Shown here: in pieces, positions 1-8,942 of the stretch | Layout: every line of letters starts with the position of its first letter | Numbering within the stretch: position 1 is the first letter of the stretch | NCBI GenBank assembly: GCA_013373425.1 | Contig: JABXHW010000044.1 | Coordinates: 1-54,155, forward strand | DNA length: 54,155 bases | From: Flavobacteriia bacterium | GTDB taxonomy: Bacteria > Bacteroidota > Bacteroidia > Flavobacteriales > Schleiferiaceae | Reading direction: 5' to 3' | Made by a program: the position numbers and the translations under genes | The notes under the pieces: model-generated | What the model was told of the DNA's origin: nothing | Database searches by the model: none | Seen by the model: only the letters and a program-made list of their open reading frames with translations

Positions 1-714
1 GGTCCGAATGACAAAGGACGCATGGAGAGCTTCCAAGTGAAGGAAGTGTCGGAAGACATGTCTTTCCTCGAGATGATGGACGTGCTCAATGAGCAAATCA
101 TCAACGAAGGAGGTGATCCAATCGCATTTGATCACGACTGTAGAGAAGGTATCTGCGGTATGTGCTCTATGTACATCAATGGCGAAGCTCACGGCCCTGG
201 TCGCGGTGTGACGACCTGCCAGTTGCACATGCGCGAATTCAAAGACGGCGACACAATCTTTATCGAGCCTTGGAGAGCAAAAGCTTTCCCTGTAATCAAG
301 GACTTGATGGTGGATCGTTCATCATTCGACCGTGTGATTCAAGCAGGTGGTTACGTATCTGTGAACACATCGGGTAACACACAAGATGCCAATGCAATTC
401 CTATCGAGAAGGAGAATGCAGATGCTGCTTTTGATGCCGCGACATGTATCGGATGTGGAGCATGTGTAGCGACATGTAAGAACTCCTCAGCCATGCTCTT
501 CGTATCGGCAAAAGTTTCTCAGTTCTCACTCCTTCCACAAGGTGAGCCAGAAGCTGCAGATCGTGTACTTAAGATGGTTAACCAAATGGACCTCGAAGGA
601 TTTGGCAACTGTACGAACACAGGCGCATGTGAAGTTGAATGTCCTAAGGGGATTTCTCTAGAGAACATTGCGCGCATGAATCGCGAATACTTGAAAGCGA
701 GCTTGACAAAGTAA
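1..714 (+). CDS. sdhB: Succinate dehydrogenase/fumarate reductase iron-sulfur subunit (5' partial)
   Basis: This subunit passes electrons from the flavoprotein to the quinone-reducing membrane anchor of complex II. The frame is open to the first base of the window, so the N-terminus is cut off; an internal Met lies at 22. Numbering from that Met, the [2Fe-2S] ligands are Cys40, Cys45, Cys48 and Cys66 (motif CREGICGMC). The ferredoxin-like half has CIGCGAC (142-148), Cys152, Cys197, Cys203 and Cys207, which supply the [4Fe-4S] and [3Fe-4S] clusters. All expected cluster ligands are present. The gene ends an operon: a strong terminator hairpin follows within 25 bp of the stop. The sdhC and sdhA genes would be expected upstream, outside the window. 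Confidence 0.96.
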   Translation, partial: GPNDKGRMESFQVKEVSEDMSFLEMMDVLNEQIINEGGDPIAFDHDCREGICGMCSMYINGEAHGPGRGVTTCQLHMREFKDGDTIFIEPWRAKAFPVIKDLMVDRSSFDRVIQAGGYVSVNTSGNTQDANAIPIEKENADAAFDAATCIGCGACVATCKNSSAMLFVSAKVSQFSLLPQGEPEAADRVLKMVNQMDLEGFGNCTNTGACEVECPKGISLENIARMNREYLKASLTK

Positions 715-736
715 GCCGCTTTTTCAATCTATACTA

Positions 737-769
737 AAGCCGTTCCAAGTTTTTGGAGCGGCTTTTTTT
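737..769 (+). terminator. Rho-independent terminator of the sdh operon
   Basis: A stem of AAGCCGTTCC paired with GGAGCGGCTT (one G-T pair) has an 8-nt loop and is followed by seven T residues. It lies 22 bp after the sdhB stop. Confidence 0.9.
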
Positions 770-1009
770 ATTTGCATAAGTCCTAAATGAGTTAAATCTT
801 AAGTATTTAATCGATCTAACTAAGTTTGATTTCAAATCACCACTCTTATCAAGCTGTTGATTGCTAACGCTTTATATTCAATTCTGCAATAAGTAGGTCG
901 ATGTGAGATGAGATAACACTCGATTTTCAATAATTTAATCGAGTTAGTTTCCTGCGAGATGTTGCATGTAACTAACTTGAATTTATATTTGCCGGCCATT
1001 TTTTGAGAT
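770..1009. other. AT-rich intergenic region upstream of the polyamine operon
   Basis: About 240 bp of AT-rich sequence carries no convincing coding frame. It holds the promoter at 962-991. A 62-codon frame on the minus strand has no recognisable protein features and was not called. Confidence 0.5.
962..991 (+). promoter_or_regulatory. Bacteroidota-type promoter of the arginine decarboxylase gene
   Basis: A TTG (-33) at 962-964 is separated by 19 nt from an exact TAnnTTTG -7 box (TATATTTG, 984-991). Transcription would begin near 997, giving a leader of only about 12 nt before the ATG at 1010. Confidence 0.75.
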
Positions 1010-2401
1010 ATGAAAAACAAGTATAGCGACCTAATCGAGCAGACCTTCTACTGGCCACAAGAGGAATTCTATGTGGAAGAAGACCAGCTGTTCTGGCATG
1101 AAATCAATTTGATGGATGTGATCAAGCAATACGGCACACCATTGAAGATTACTTATTTGCCAAAGATTTCGGAAAACATCCAGAGAGCAAAGCGCATGTT
1201 TAATGTGGCTATGGCCAAGGTGGATTACAAAGCCGATTACAATTATTGCTATTGTACGAAGAGCTCTCACTTCAGCTTCATTTTAGATGAGGCATTGAAG
1301 AATGATATCCATATTGAAACATCAAGTGCCTTCGATATCAATATCATTGAAGAGCTCGCTGATCAAGGTAAGTTGACCAAGAAGAATTATGTGGTTTGCA
1401 ACGGCTACAAACGCGGTCAGTATTTGGATAACATTGCTCGCTTGATTAACAACGGCTGGACGAACGTGATTCCTGTTATGGATAACAAGCAGGAAGTATC
1501 AGACTTGTCGAGCCGACTCAAGGAGAAGACCAGCATTGGTGTGCGCATTGCATCGGAAGAGGAGCCGAAGTTTGAGTTTTACACTTCTCGACTCGGAATA
1601 GGGTATAAGGACATTGTTCCTTTTTACGAGAACCACATTGCGAATAATGATAAGGTAGAGTTGAAGATGCTTCACTTCTTCATCAATACCGGAATTAACG
1701 ACACCGCATATTACTGGAACGAACTCCTCAAATGTGTGAACGTCTACATCGCTTTGAAGAAGATTTGTCCGACACTTGATTCGTTGAACATCGGAGGTGG
1801 TTTCCCAATTAAGAATAATCTCAATTTTGATTACGACTATGCCTACATGGCAGAGGAAATCATTGCCCAAGTTAAGCGCACATGCGAGCAAGCGGGAATT
1901 AAGGAGCCACATATTTTCACTGAGTTTGGTTCATACACCGTGGGCGAAAGTGGCGCTGCACTCTATAGCGTACTTGGTTCGAAGCAGCAAAATGATAGAG
2001 AGAAGTGGTACATGATCGATTCGTCTTTCATGACTACCCTTCCAGACTCTTGGTCGATTAATAAGAAGTTCGTGATGCTATCCATCAACAAATGGAGTGA
2101 GCCTTACGAGCGAGTTTTGCTAGGAGGTCTTACTTGCGATAGCGACGACTATTACAACAGCGAGCAACACAGCAACGCCATCTTCCTTCCTAAACACACC
2201 AAAGAAGAGCCATCGTATATCGGTTTCTTCAACACTGGTGCGTATCAGGAATCGGTTGGTGGGTTTGGCGGAATTCAGCACTGCTTGTTACCTGCACCTA
2301 AGCACGTGGTTATTGATCGCGACGAAGAAGGAGAGGTGCGAACCAAACTCTTCGCAAAAGAACAGAGCTATAAATCCATGATGAAAATCTTGGGCTACTG
2401 A
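1010..2401 (+). CDS. speA: Biosynthetic arginine decarboxylase, Bacteroidota alanine-racemase-fold type
   Basis: This is predicted to decarboxylate arginine to agmatine with PLP, the first step of polyamine synthesis. The 463-aa protein belongs to the fold III (Orn/DAP/Arg) decarboxylases. The PLP lysine is Lys84 in YCTKSSH. The phosphate-binding glycine loop is GGGFP (262-266), and the substrate-side loop CDSDD lies at 376-380. Glu305 in TEFG is the expected pyridine-nitrogen contact. The ATG at 1010 sits just behind a strong promoter. A deoxyhypusine-synthase-like gene follows after 39 bp, so the two are probably co-transcribed for polyamine synthesis. Substrate choice between arginine and a related amino acid rests on family resemblance; no agmatinase gene is visible next to it. 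Confidence 0.85.
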   Translation: MKNKYSDLIEQTFYWPQEEFYVEEDQLFWHEINLMDVIKQYGTPLKITYLPKISENIQRAKRMFNVAMAKVDYKADYNYCYCTKSSHFSFILDEALKNDIHIETSSAFDINIIEELADQGKLTKKNYVVCNGYKRGQYLDNIARLINNGWTNVIPVMDNKQEVSDLSSRLKEKTSIGVRIASEEEPKFEFYTSRLGIGYKDIVPFYENHIANNDKVELKMLHFFINTGINDTAYYWNELLKCVNVYIALKKICPTLDSLNIGGGFPIKNNLNFDYDYAYMAEEIIAQVKRTCEQAGIKEPHIFTEFGSYTVGESGAALYSVLGSKQQNDREKWYMIDSSFMTTLPDSWSINKKFVMLSINKWSEPYERVLLGGLTCDSDDYYNSEQHSNAIFLPKHTKEEPSYIGFFNTGAYQESVGGFGGIQHCLLPAPKHVVIDRDEEGEVRTKLFAKEQSYKSMMKILGY

Positions 2402-2440
2402 TTTATTATCTACTTTGAAACAACCTTACACACTATAGAT

Positions 2441-3418
2441 ATGGCTAATCGCGGACCTATTTCTCAGTTCATCGACCATCATTACAAGCACTTCAATGCT
2501 GCAGCATTGATGGATGCCGCCAAGGGCTATGAAAAGCATTTGGAAGAAGGTGGGAAAATGATGGTAACCCTTGCAGGGGCTATGAGTACCGCTGAACTAG
2601 GGCGTTCACTTGCTGAGATGATTCGTCAGGATAAAATTGCGATTATCTCTTGTACAGGCGCCAACTTGGAAGAGGATCTGATGAACCTAGTTGCTCATAC
2701 CCATTACGAGCGTGTTCCTAACTACCGCGACTTGACACCGGAGCAAGAGCGCGATTTACTCGATAGAGGTTTGAATCGTGTGACCGACACTTGTATTCCT
2801 GAAGAAGAGGCTTTCCGTCGTCTTCAGCAGCACATCGAAAAGCGTTGGAAAGATGCAGAAGCTGCAGGTGAGCGATACTTCCCGCATGAATACATGTACC
2901 AAATGTTGTTGGGAGGAGACCTTGAGCAGTACTACGAAATCGATCCAAAGAACTCTTGGATGTTGGCAGCAGCGGAGAAGAATCTTCCGATTGTTGTTCC
3001 GGGCTGGGAAGATTCTACCATGGGTAACATTTTCGCAAGCTACTGCATGAAGAAGGAGCTTCAACCTTCCACAGTGAAAAGCGGAATTGAGTACATGACC
3101 TATCTAGCCGATTGGTATGTGAAAAACTCAGATGGAAAAGGAGTGGGCTTCTTTCAAATTGGTGGAGGTATCGCTGGCGACTTCCCGATCTGCGTGGTTC
3201 CTATGCTATATCAAGATCTTGAAATGGAAGACATTCCATTCTGGAGTTACTTCTGCCAAATCAGTGATTCTACGACTAGCTATGGCTCTTATTCCGGAGC
3301 TGTACCAAACGAGAAAATTACGTGGGGAAAACTGGATATCGACACCCCTAAATTCATCGTTGAATCGGATGCTACCATCGTAGCTCCGTTGATTTTTGCT
3401 TGGTTATTAGAGTGGTAA
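2441..3418 (+). CDS. Deoxyhypusine-synthase-like protein (probable polyamine-modifying enzyme)
   Basis: This 325-aa protein belongs to the deoxyhypusine synthase family, which transfers a 4-aminobutyl group from spermidine by an NAD-dependent route through an enzyme-lysine imine. The active-site lysine is retained as Lys297 in TWGK. NAD-binding glycine motifs (SCTGAN near 70-75, IGGGIAGD near 240-247) are also visible. Bacteria lack eIF5A, so the protein is not expected to make deoxyhypusine. Known bacterial homologues act as homospermidine synthases or on related amines. Its position 39 bp after arginine decarboxylase supports a role with agmatine, putrescine or spermidine. The exact reaction cannot be read from sequence. 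Confidence 0.82.
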   Translation: MANRGPISQFIDHHYKHFNAAALMDAAKGYEKHLEEGGKMMVTLAGAMSTAELGRSLAEMIRQDKIAIISCTGANLEEDLMNLVAHTHYERVPNYRDLTPEQERDLLDRGLNRVTDTCIPEEEAFRRLQQHIEKRWKDAEAAGERYFPHEYMYQMLLGGDLEQYYEIDPKNSWMLAAAEKNLPIVVPGWEDSTMGNIFASYCMKKELQPSTVKSGIEYMTYLADWYVKNSDGKGVGFFQIGGGIAGDFPICVVPMLYQDLEMEDIPFWSYFCQISDSTTSYGSYSGAVPNEKITWGKLDIDTPKFIVESDATIVAPLIFAWLLEW

Positions 3419-3435
3419 ACCTGTCTTTATTAAAA

Positions 3436-3732
3436 ATGGACAAGAAGAGAATTATTGTTGACTACAAGAACATCAACCCAATGTTGATGGAAGTTCTGAC
3501 GGATGTTTATCCAAACGGATATGAGGATTACGAGGATGATATCATCACCTACCAGAACGCCAAAGGAGAAACGGTAAAGGCCATTCCTTTAGAGACGGAG
3601 GATACAAAGTACCTCTTTAAGATTTCAAGTGAACTTAAAATGAAAGTGGAGGCTTTTATCGACGACAATGATGAAGAAGAATCATCATCTGGCGATGAAA
3701 CAGAGGTTCCAGAAAGCACCGAAGATGATTAA
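3436..3732 (+). CDS. Small acidic conserved protein of the polyamine operon
   Basis: I do not recognise a characterised family. The 98-aa product begins at ATG 3436 (MDKKRII), 17 bp after the previous stop; an upstream in-frame start at 3400 would run inside that gene. Residues 1-75 look like a compact domain with a PLETEDTKYLF motif. The last 20 or so residues are a strongly acidic, serine-rich tail (DDNDEEESSS). There is no signal peptide or membrane segment, so it should be cytosolic. It overlaps the next gene by 8 bp, which suggests translational coupling. Confidence 0.7.
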   Translation: MDKKRIIVDYKNINPMLMEVLTDVYPNGYEDYEDDIITYQNAKGETVKAIPLETEDTKYLFKISSELKMKVEAFIDDNDEEESSSGDETEVPESTEDD

Positions 3733-4399
3733 AACAAAACTCATTGCCTTAACCGCATTCATGAGCTGCAGTGCTCTGCTAGTGGCTCAGTCTGAAGAAA
3801 CCGAAGGAGCTGACTTTATTTACGACGCTTCTTTTTCCTACCTGCTCGGAGATGTGCCAACCTTGGAGAACAAATGGTACAGCAACGGACATGCTTTTTC
3901 ATTCATGGGAGAAGCCAGAATGGGCAGTCATGCGGCATTTGGGTATGGATTGGGCTTGAGCGTTTATGTTCTTCACAACAACTTGAATTACACTAAGCCA
4001 GAAAGAGATGGGACCCCAGGCTTCAGCACATTTACCATTTCACCAGATAGCGCGGTGAATGTGAATGAGCAGATGCTAAATTACATTGATGTGCCGCTGG
4101 AATTTAGATTTCGGACTCGTCCAAATGAAAGAGGTAACGACTTCAATGTAACGATTGGTGCTCGAATCGGTTATCGCTACATGGGGAATGCATATCACCG
4201 TTCGGGCGATTATGCCATTCGTCAGTACCGTATTCTTGGAGAAAGCCGTTGGAGGCTCCAACCTTATGCAAGAATTGGCTGGGGTGAGTTTGCCTTGTTC
4301 GCGGGCCTTGATCTTCTATATAATCTGGAGCAATGGACGAGTACAGCGGGGGTCGGTAATTATAATATGGTGTCTGCTGGCCTTTCCATTCAACTTTAG
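3725..4399 (+). CDS. Outer-membrane beta-barrel protein of unknown function
   Basis: The 224-aa product starts at ATG 3725 with a signal peptide (IKTKLIALTAFMSCSALLVAQ region). The rest alternates short aromatic-rich beta strands and ends IQL, as in small PorT/OMP_b-brl type barrels. The start overlaps the stop of the preceding small gene. An earlier in-frame ATG at 3668 would place a charged 19-residue extension in front of the signal peptide and was not chosen. The gene converges on dprA and the two coding regions overlap by 4 bp. No substrate is apparent. Confidence 0.75.
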   Translation: MIKTKLIALTAFMSCSALLVAQSEETEGADFIYDASFSYLLGDVPTLENKWYSNGHAFSFMGEARMGSHAAFGYGLGLSVYVLHNNLNYTKPERDGTPGFSTFTISPDSAVNVNEQMLNYIDVPLEFRFRTRPNERGNDFNVTIGARIGYRYMGNAYHRSGDYAIRQYRILGESRWRLQPYARIGWGEFALFAGLDLLYNLEQWTSTAGVGNYNMVSAGLSIQL

Positions 4400-5493
4400 G
4401 ATAGTTCGTATTTCTTTCCTGGCCGGCTTCTAATTATTCCTCTCAGCTCTAGTCCAGTGAGGAGGACAAATAATTGTGAAATTGGGAATCCAGTCTTGGC
4501 GCTTAGAACGTCCACAGGTAGCCCGCCTTCCGACAGTTGGGTTATTATCTGTGCCTCTTCAGTTGAGAGGTCGATTGGAATCTCAATTTGTCGATTCACT
4601 TCTTCACCAGAGCTCGTCCAACCTAGTAAATCTGGGACGTCTTGAGGCTGTGTGAGTACATGCGCTTCATTATTCTTGATGAGAGCCAAACAGCCCGCGC
4701 TCTTTGCATCGCTTATTCGTCCCGGCAGGGCAAATACGTCTCTTTGGTAACTCGCTGCAATCTGACCTGTAATCAAGGCTCCTCCTTTAGCAGCAGCTTC
4801 AATGACCACGGTGGCGTCCGACATACCAGCCACGATTCTGTTTCTCCTTGGGAAATTGACCGCATCAGGATTGGTTCCTGACGGAAACTCGGTGATTAAG
4901 ATTCCTGCTTCTGAAATCGATTTAGCCAAGCTCGCATTCTTTCGCGGGTAGATTCGGTCCAAGCCGTGTCCCAATACTGCAGCAGTAGGAAGGTTATTTT
5001 CAAGAGCTTGTTGATGCGCAGTTGTATCTACACCCAAAGCCAAACCCGAGATGATTAGTGGCTGAAATAGCGCCCAGTCTTTAATGAGTTTTTGAGTGGC
5101 TGAACGTCCATAAGAGGTTTCCGATCGAGTGCCGACAACAGCCACAGTATAGGGCGGATTCAAATCACAAAGTCCTTTGCAATAGAGGAGTGTGGGAGAA
5201 TCCGGACATCTTCTCAGTCTTCTAGGAAACCCTTCTTGATTGAAGAATAGAATTTCGATGTTGTTCTCCAGGCAGTAGCGAAGCTCCTTTTCGGCGCGAT
5301 GCCAAACCTGGCTTGATCGGAGTGCATTAACACGTTCGCGACCCATGCCTGGCACTTTGGCGATAAGGTGAGACTTTTCCTTGAAAACTGCACGCGCTGA
5401 ACCGCAGTATTCCACAAGAGCCCGACCTATTACCGGCCCAATGAGGTCAACAAACGACAGGGCAATTTGAAATTGCTTTTCGTCTTCATCCAT
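4396..5493 (-). CDS. dprA: DNA-processing protein DprA
   Basis: DprA binds incoming single-stranded DNA during natural transformation and loads RecA. The 365-aa protein has the full layout: an N-terminal helix-hairpin-helix region (about 10-65), the Rossmann-like DprA/Smf domain (about 90-290), and a C-terminal winged helix (about 310-365). Diagnostic motifs are GTRSETSYG (121-129), ISGLALGVD (148-156) and FPRRNRIVAG (214-223). It lies 69 bp downstream of the SDR gene on the same strand and may be read from that promoter. No other competence genes are in view. Confidence 0.95.
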   Translation of the reverse strand: MDEDEKQFQIALSFVDLIGPVIGRALVEYCGSARAVFKEKSHLIAKVPGMGRERVNALRSSQVWHRAEKELRYCLENNIEILFFNQEGFPRRLRRCPDSPTLLYCKGLCDLNPPYTVAVVGTRSETSYGRSATQKLIKDWALFQPLIISGLALGVDTTAHQQALENNLPTAAVLGHGLDRIYPRKNASLAKSISEAGILITEFPSGTNPDAVNFPRRNRIVAGMSDATVVIEAAAKGGALITGQIAASYQRDVFALPGRISDAKSAGCLALIKNNEAHVLTQPQDVPDLLGWTSSGEEVNRQIEIPIDLSTEEAQIITQLSEGGLPVDVLSAKTGFPISQLFVLLTGLELRGIIRSRPGKKYELS

Positions 5494-5562
5494 GATTTTC
5501 GGTTTGGTGGAATGAAGTTACGAGAGCACTTTCAGAAGTGGCCGAATCTCAGAGAGTCAATT

Positions 5563-6318
5563 TTATTTTTTAGAAACAACAGTGGCTGAAGCCTGCGCCG
5601 TTGGGAGGATTAATATGTCTGCGATATTCACATGTGGGGGACGAGTAACCTGATAGGCGACAGCGTCCGCAATGTCTTCTGCCAATAGAGGTTCAAATCC
5701 TTGATACACCTCGTCGGCTTTGGCTTGATCACCATCAAAGCGAACAACAGAGAATTCAGTTTCAACCATCCCAGGAGCGATTTGAGATACTCGGATGTTG
5801 TGTTCAATCAAATCGATTCTCATACCACGCGTGAGCGCATCTACTCCGTGCTTAGAGGCGTTGTAGACATTGCCGCCTGGATAAACTTCTTTTCCAGCAA
5901 TAGATCCAATGTTGATGATATGGCCACTTTTTCTCGCTATCATTCCAGGAATCACGGCCTTTGAAACATAGAGCAGCCCTTTCAAATTGGTGTCTATCAT
6001 GCGTTCCCAATGATCGAGGCTTCCCTCTTGAACGGGACCTTTACCAGCTGCGAGGCCAGCGTTATTGACCAATACGTCGATGGCGCTCCACTCTGAAGGC
6101 AATTCTTCCACAAAAGCTTGAACGTCTTTTTGAACGCGAACATCGAGTGATTTGAAGTAGCACTTGGCCCCTGTCTTTTCAATTTCGGAAGCTACATCTC
6201 GGAGCCGCTCTTCCCGACGTCCATTGATGATGAGGTCGTACCCTTCATTTGCCAATCGAATTGCTGATGCCCTGCCTATGCCGGAAGTGGCTCCGGTTAC
6301 CATCGCGATGCGTGCCAT
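5563..6318 (-). CDS. Short-chain dehydrogenase/reductase, YdfG-like
   Basis: A 251-aa classical SDR. The cofactor motif is TGATSGIG (8-15), followed by an Arg pair (Arg34-Arg35) that favours NADP. NNAG (85-88) and the catalytic Ser139, Tyr152 and Lys156 are all present. Family members such as YdfG reduce 3-hydroxy acids, serine or malonic semialdehyde, but the substrate here is not deducible. The start is 32 bp from the divergent TonB-receptor start, and a -7 box for this gene overlaps that receptor's ATG. Confidence 0.88.
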   Translation of the reverse strand: MARIAMVTGATSGIGRASAIRLANEGYDLIINGRREERLRDVASEIEKTGAKCYFKSLDVRVQKDVQAFVEELPSEWSAIDVLVNNAGLAAGKGPVQEGSLDHWERMIDTNLKGLLYVSKAVIPGMIARKSGHIINIGSIAGKEVYPGGNVYNASKHGVDALTRGMRIDLIEHNIRVSQIAPGMVETEFSVVRFDGDQAKADEVYQGFEPLLAEDIADAVAYQVTRPPHVNIADILILPTAQASATVVSKK

Positions 6319-6343
6319 GTTTCTTCGTACTTTAGAGTGAATT

Positions 6344-6351
6344 CAAAGCTA
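6344..6351 (-). promoter_or_regulatory. -7 box for the SDR gene
   Basis: On the minus strand this reads TAGCTTTG, an exact TAnnTTTG match, 25 nt before the ATG. No clear -33 TTG is present. It overlaps the first base of the divergent TonB-receptor gene. Confidence 0.5.
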
Positions 6352-8708
6352 TGAGAAAACTACTAGTTCTGCTTCTATTCTTATCGATGAATGCCTTTGC
6401 TCAAATTGAACAGTGGACCATTCAACTGATTGATGACAGCACCGAGGAAGAGATTCCCATGGCTGAAGTTCATATCAATGATCAGTTAGACTATCTCTCT
6501 AATTTGGATGGAAGTGTTGTTGTAGACAACATTCCTGTGGAGAATGTGCAGCACATCCGAATAGAGGCTTTCGGATACGAAGTTATGGATGTACAGGAAC
6601 TTCCCAAGGTGAGAGATTGGAGAGGTAACGGAAGGATGATATATGTTTTCAGATTGGTTACCCATTCTTATCCTGAGCCACAACCCGTTGTGATTGATCT
6701 AGTGGATATCAGTGTATTGCGTTCCCGTGGTAGACCGGAAGAATCTTCCGTTAGCTTGGATGTTCTTCAACCTTACCTAATCACGGAACGGGCGCAATCA
6801 GAAATCTCCAAAACCTTCCAACAAGCCCCAGGGGTTCATGTGGCCGATGGCTCCGTGAATATCAGAAGTGGAAGTGGATGGAGCTACGGCGCCGGGTCTC
6901 GCGTATTGGTGATGCTGGATGGTATGCCACTCATAAGTCCAGATGCGGGCCAAGCTCAATGGAACCTAATTCCGATTGAAGCCGTTGCGAGTATTGAAGT
7001 GCTCAAGGGAGCAGGATCTGCGCTATATGGAACGAGCGCTATGAATGGTATCGTGAATGTGAACACTCTTGAGCCTACTGTCATACCACATACGGATGTG
7101 AGGATGTATCAAGGGATCTATGATGCGCCCGCTCGCGAGGAATTGAAATGGTGGGATGGCGTTCGCGGATGGACAGGCGTGCAATTTAATCACACTCAGT
7201 ATTCGGGAAGTCGCAATCAATTGGGCTGGGTTCTGGCAGGTCAAGCTGAATACGATGCGGGCTATCAGTACGATGTCCCCGATCACCGAGGTAGACTCTT
7301 TGGCAAGCTGACCTATCAAACACCATCTCGAGATTGGAAATACGAAGTGGGCATGAGCGGACTTTGGTCGCAAAACGGGGACGCACTCCTCTGGAATGGA
7401 ATCGATGAAGCTTACGTCCCACTGGATAGTCAAGCTACCCAGACCACGGGGTTTGATTTCATCCTAGACCCAAAAGTGCGATACACTGGCGGCATGGGAG
7501 TGCATACGCTTAAAGGCCGAATGATGGTCATTAACAACAACGCAAAGTCTGAGTCTACCGACTATTATAACGCGAGTCAGCTGGGCTTCCTGGAGTACAA
7601 CTGGCAAGAGTATTTTGGAAATTTCATCGTTGTTGCCGGACTGAGTGGACAAGTGGGAGTGAGCAATTCTGAAGTGTTTGAAGGACGTCACGACATCAAC
7701 AGTCAGGCTGCATTTGTGCAAACTGAATATCGATTACCGCTGATCAAGTTTTTAGCGGGTATTCGGTATGAATCGCTTCAAATGGACAATACACGATGGA
7801 GCCGACCCGTACTGAGATTTGGAGTAAATGGGGGCACAGAATCCACTAAGTTCAGATTAAATTACGGAGAGGGGTTTCGATTCCCAACTATGGCCGAATC
7901 GTTCACGCGAACGAATGTCGGAGCTCTTCAAGTGTATCCGAATCAAGACTTACGTCCAGAGAGCGGATGGAGTTCTGAAATTGGTGTGAGACAGCTTTTC
8001 AGAATGGGAAGCGTAAAGGGATACTTGGATCTGGCTGGCTTCTGGATGCACTACGACAATATGATGGAATTCTCATTTGGACAGTGGGGTACATCGGGAA
8101 CCGGCCTGGAGAATTTCGGATTCAGGAGCATTAACATCGGTAGTACAGAGATTCCTGGAATTGAGAGTTCGCTTGCACTGGATATTCAACTCACTCCAAA
8201 GGCAAGCATTAAATGGATGGGCGGCGTGACCTGGATGCAACCCAGACCGGTGGATTCGAATTATGTGTACGCCACTTATCCGGGAGTATTCCCATGGAGC
8301 CCAGATGAGGAACTCAGCTATTCATCTACTTCGTCGAATCCAGAGTCGGGCATATTGAAGTACCGTTACCAGTGGTTATTCAAGTCGGATATTCAATTTG
8401 ATTACGGTCAATTCTCTGTGGGAACGAGCTTACGATACAACGACTTTATGCAGAATGTGGATGGGATATTCCTCGATCCATTGTTTAGTCAGTTTATTCC
8501 AGGAGTCGTTGAATCACGTGAGCGAAATACAGGGGGCGACTTCCTAGTAGATGTGCGTCTTAAGTACAGCGTGAATGAAGCGGTAAGCGTTTCCTTCATC
8601 GTCAATAACCTCACGAACTTGGAGTACTACGTGCGTCCAGCGCTTGCAGGACAGATGCGTTCATTCGTTCTTCAATTGAGGTATTCCATTCAGCCGACTG
8701 AGAATTAA
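6351..8708 (+). CDS. TonB-dependent outer-membrane receptor
   Basis: A 785-aa TonB-dependent receptor. It has a signal peptide (1-17), a short carboxypeptidase-regulatory-like beta domain (about 20-110) typical of Bacteroidota receptors, a plug domain (about 125-235, with GVHV, IRSGSG, LDGMPL and a segment ending GSALYGTSAMNGIVNV), and a C-terminal barrel. The barrel ends in the usual aromatic-rich final strand (FVLQLRYSI). It imports a ligand across the outer membrane using TonB energy. No SusD partner or transporter lies beside it, so it resembles the siderophore/cobalamin/metal type more than SusC. The ligand is unknown. Confidence 0.92.
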   Translation: MRKLLVLLLFLSMNAFAQIEQWTIQLIDDSTEEEIPMAEVHINDQLDYLSNLDGSVVVDNIPVENVQHIRIEAFGYEVMDVQELPKVRDWRGNGRMIYVFRLVTHSYPEPQPVVIDLVDISVLRSRGRPEESSVSLDVLQPYLITERAQSEISKTFQQAPGVHVADGSVNIRSGSGWSYGAGSRVLVMLDGMPLISPDAGQAQWNLIPIEAVASIEVLKGAGSALYGTSAMNGIVNVNTLEPTVIPHTDVRMYQGIYDAPAREELKWWDGVRGWTGVQFNHTQYSGSRNQLGWVLAGQAEYDAGYQYDVPDHRGRLFGKLTYQTPSRDWKYEVGMSGLWSQNGDALLWNGIDEAYVPLDSQATQTTGFDFILDPKVRYTGGMGVHTLKGRMMVINNNAKSESTDYYNASQLGFLEYNWQEYFGNFIVVAGLSGQVGVSNSEVFEGRHDINSQAAFVQTEYRLPLIKFLAGIRYESLQMDNTRWSRPVLRFGVNGGTESTKFRLNYGEGFRFPTMAESFTRTNVGALQVYPNQDLRPESGWSSEIGVRQLFRMGSVKGYLDLAGFWMHYDNMMEFSFGQWGTSGTGLENFGFRSINIGSTEIPGIESSLALDIQLTPKASIKWMGGVTWMQPRPVDSNYVYATYPGVFPWSPDEELSYSSTSSNPESGILKYRYQWLFKSDIQFDYGQFSVGTSLRYNDFMQNVDGIFLDPLFSQFIPGVVESRERNTGGDFLVDVRLKYSVNEAVSVSFIVNNLTNLEYYVRPALAGQMRSFVLQLRYSIQPTEN

Positions 8709-8812
8709 CAGAGACTCAAAGGTTTCTAAACGCCTAGCATAGAAAGGCGCCTGTAATTTGTAAGCGTATTCTGATTCAGCGGAATAGGTTTGCAGGAATT
8801 GTTCTACAAATT

Positions 8813-8844
8813 GTGTTTTTTTCAACAGTTTTTGTTGAAAACAC
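8813..8844. repeat. AT-rich inverted repeat
   Basis: The left arm (8813-8827) and right arm TGTTGAAAACAC (8833-8844) pair around a 5-nt spacer, with a three-T bulge on the left. It lies about 100 bp after the TonB receptor and 100 bp before the HAD gene. It could be a weak terminator or an operator; neither is certain. Confidence 0.4.
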
Positions 8845-8942
8845 TTGCATAGGACAAGGCCGTTTGCTTAACTTGTTGACGCAGAATGAGATTCACATTT
8901 TGCGAGAGAGACCTACTTACTACGAATTACTGAACATCCACT

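Noticed and set aside
1499-1912. 137-codon minus-strand frame inside the arginine decarboxylase gene
   Set aside because: It is a shadow of a strongly supported gene and has no recognisable features.
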